Shown here one piece after another: positions 13,633 to 13,694 of a stretch of 13,694 nucleotides of DNA; position 1 is the first letter of the stretch, and every line of letters begins with the position of its first letter. The DNA is from an uncultured Lachnospiraceae bacterium (lineage in GTDB: Bacteria; Bacillota; Clostridia; Lachnospirales; Lachnospiraceae). Location: positions 1-13,694 of the forward strand of contig CAJJNI010000051.1 in NCBI GenBank assembly GCA_905193085.1. Reading direction: 5' to 3'. The position numbers and the translations under genes are program-made. The notes beneath the pieces are model-generated. The model saw nothing but the letters and a program-made list of their open reading frames with translations, ran no database searches and was not told the origin of the DNA.

Positions 13633-13694
13633 CTGGCCCACAAGGATTCGAACCTTGAAATGCTGGAGTCAGAGTCCAGTGCCTTACCATTTGG
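13633..13694 (-). tRNA. tRNA-Gln, anticodon CTG (5' end beyond the window)
   Basis: The minus strand shows the D-arm remainder (CCAAATGGTAAGGC), an anticodon arm CTGGA-CTCTGAC-TCCAG with anticodon CTG (reads CAG, glutamine), and a T arm CAAGG-TTCGAAT-CCTTG. The 3' acceptor strand TGGGCCA and discriminator G follow. About ten 5' bases, including the 5' acceptor strand, lie outside the window. The CCA end is not encoded, since the next bases are TTA. D-loop and anticodon-stem sequences fit bacterial tRNA-Gln. Confidence 0.93.

Noticed and set aside
1..13694. Mobile elements, CRISPR arrays, prophage or defence genes.
   Set aside because: No transposase, integrase, regularly spaced repeats, terminal inverted repeats or toxin/antitoxin-like pairs were found; gene order is that of a core chromosome.

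Overview
The window looks like ordinary core chromosome from a flagellated, low-GC Gram-positive bacterium, most likely a motile member of the Lachnospiraceae (Clostridia). The reasons are the AT-rich sequence with strong AGGAGG-type ribosome binding sites, a cdaA-cdaR-glmM operon, an MreB/Mbl gene followed by two FlhO/FlhP-type rod genes, a comFC-yvyF pair, RecD2, and an HPr with both His15 and the regulatory serine. The genus cannot be fixed from the sequence alone. Every supported gene lies on the minus strand, so transcription runs from high to low coordinates; the plus-strand open frames are shadows. I see no insertion sequence, phage gene, CRISPR array or defence system.

In the direction of transcription: (1) 13694-13597, the 3' part of a tRNA-Gln (anticodon CTG), cut by the window edge, and its Rho-independent terminator. 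(2) 13538-12325, an S1-domain RNA-binding protein of the CvfB/YitL family and RidA, coupled by a TAATG overlap. (3) 12321-9004, a consensus sigma-A promoter (TTGACA, 17 bp, TATAAT) with a perfect 14-bp palindrome filling most of its spacer, then mbl/mreB, flgF (flhO), flgG (flhP) and a single-domain FlgJ rod-binding protein, closed by a clear terminator. (4) 8958-5550, recD2, comFC and the YvyF-type flagellar operon protein, tightly packed. (5) 5494-48, two uncharacterised membrane proteins that run into cdaA, cdaR, glmM and ptsH with small gaps or overlaps. (6) 28-1, nine codons of what looks like the start of a family-4-type glycosyltransferase.

The cdaA-cdaR-glmM block makes and controls c-di-AMP and supplies glucosamine-1-phosphate for peptidoglycan. 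mbl organises wall elongation and shares its transcript with proximal-rod flagellar genes. HPr links the wall-precursor block to sugar uptake and carbon control. The least understood genes are the two membrane proteins directly upstream of cdaA. The least explained non-coding signals are the palindrome inside the mbl promoter, a 17-bp tandem repeat between flgG and flgJ, and a cluster of CAGAT repeats before ptsH.

Several starts were moved inward from the longest open frame, using ribosome binding sites and family N-termini: cdaR, recD2, flgJ, flgG, mbl and cvfB. No gene-free stretch exceeds 300 bases; the longest, about 150 bases between flgJ and recD2, holds the flagellar operon terminator.
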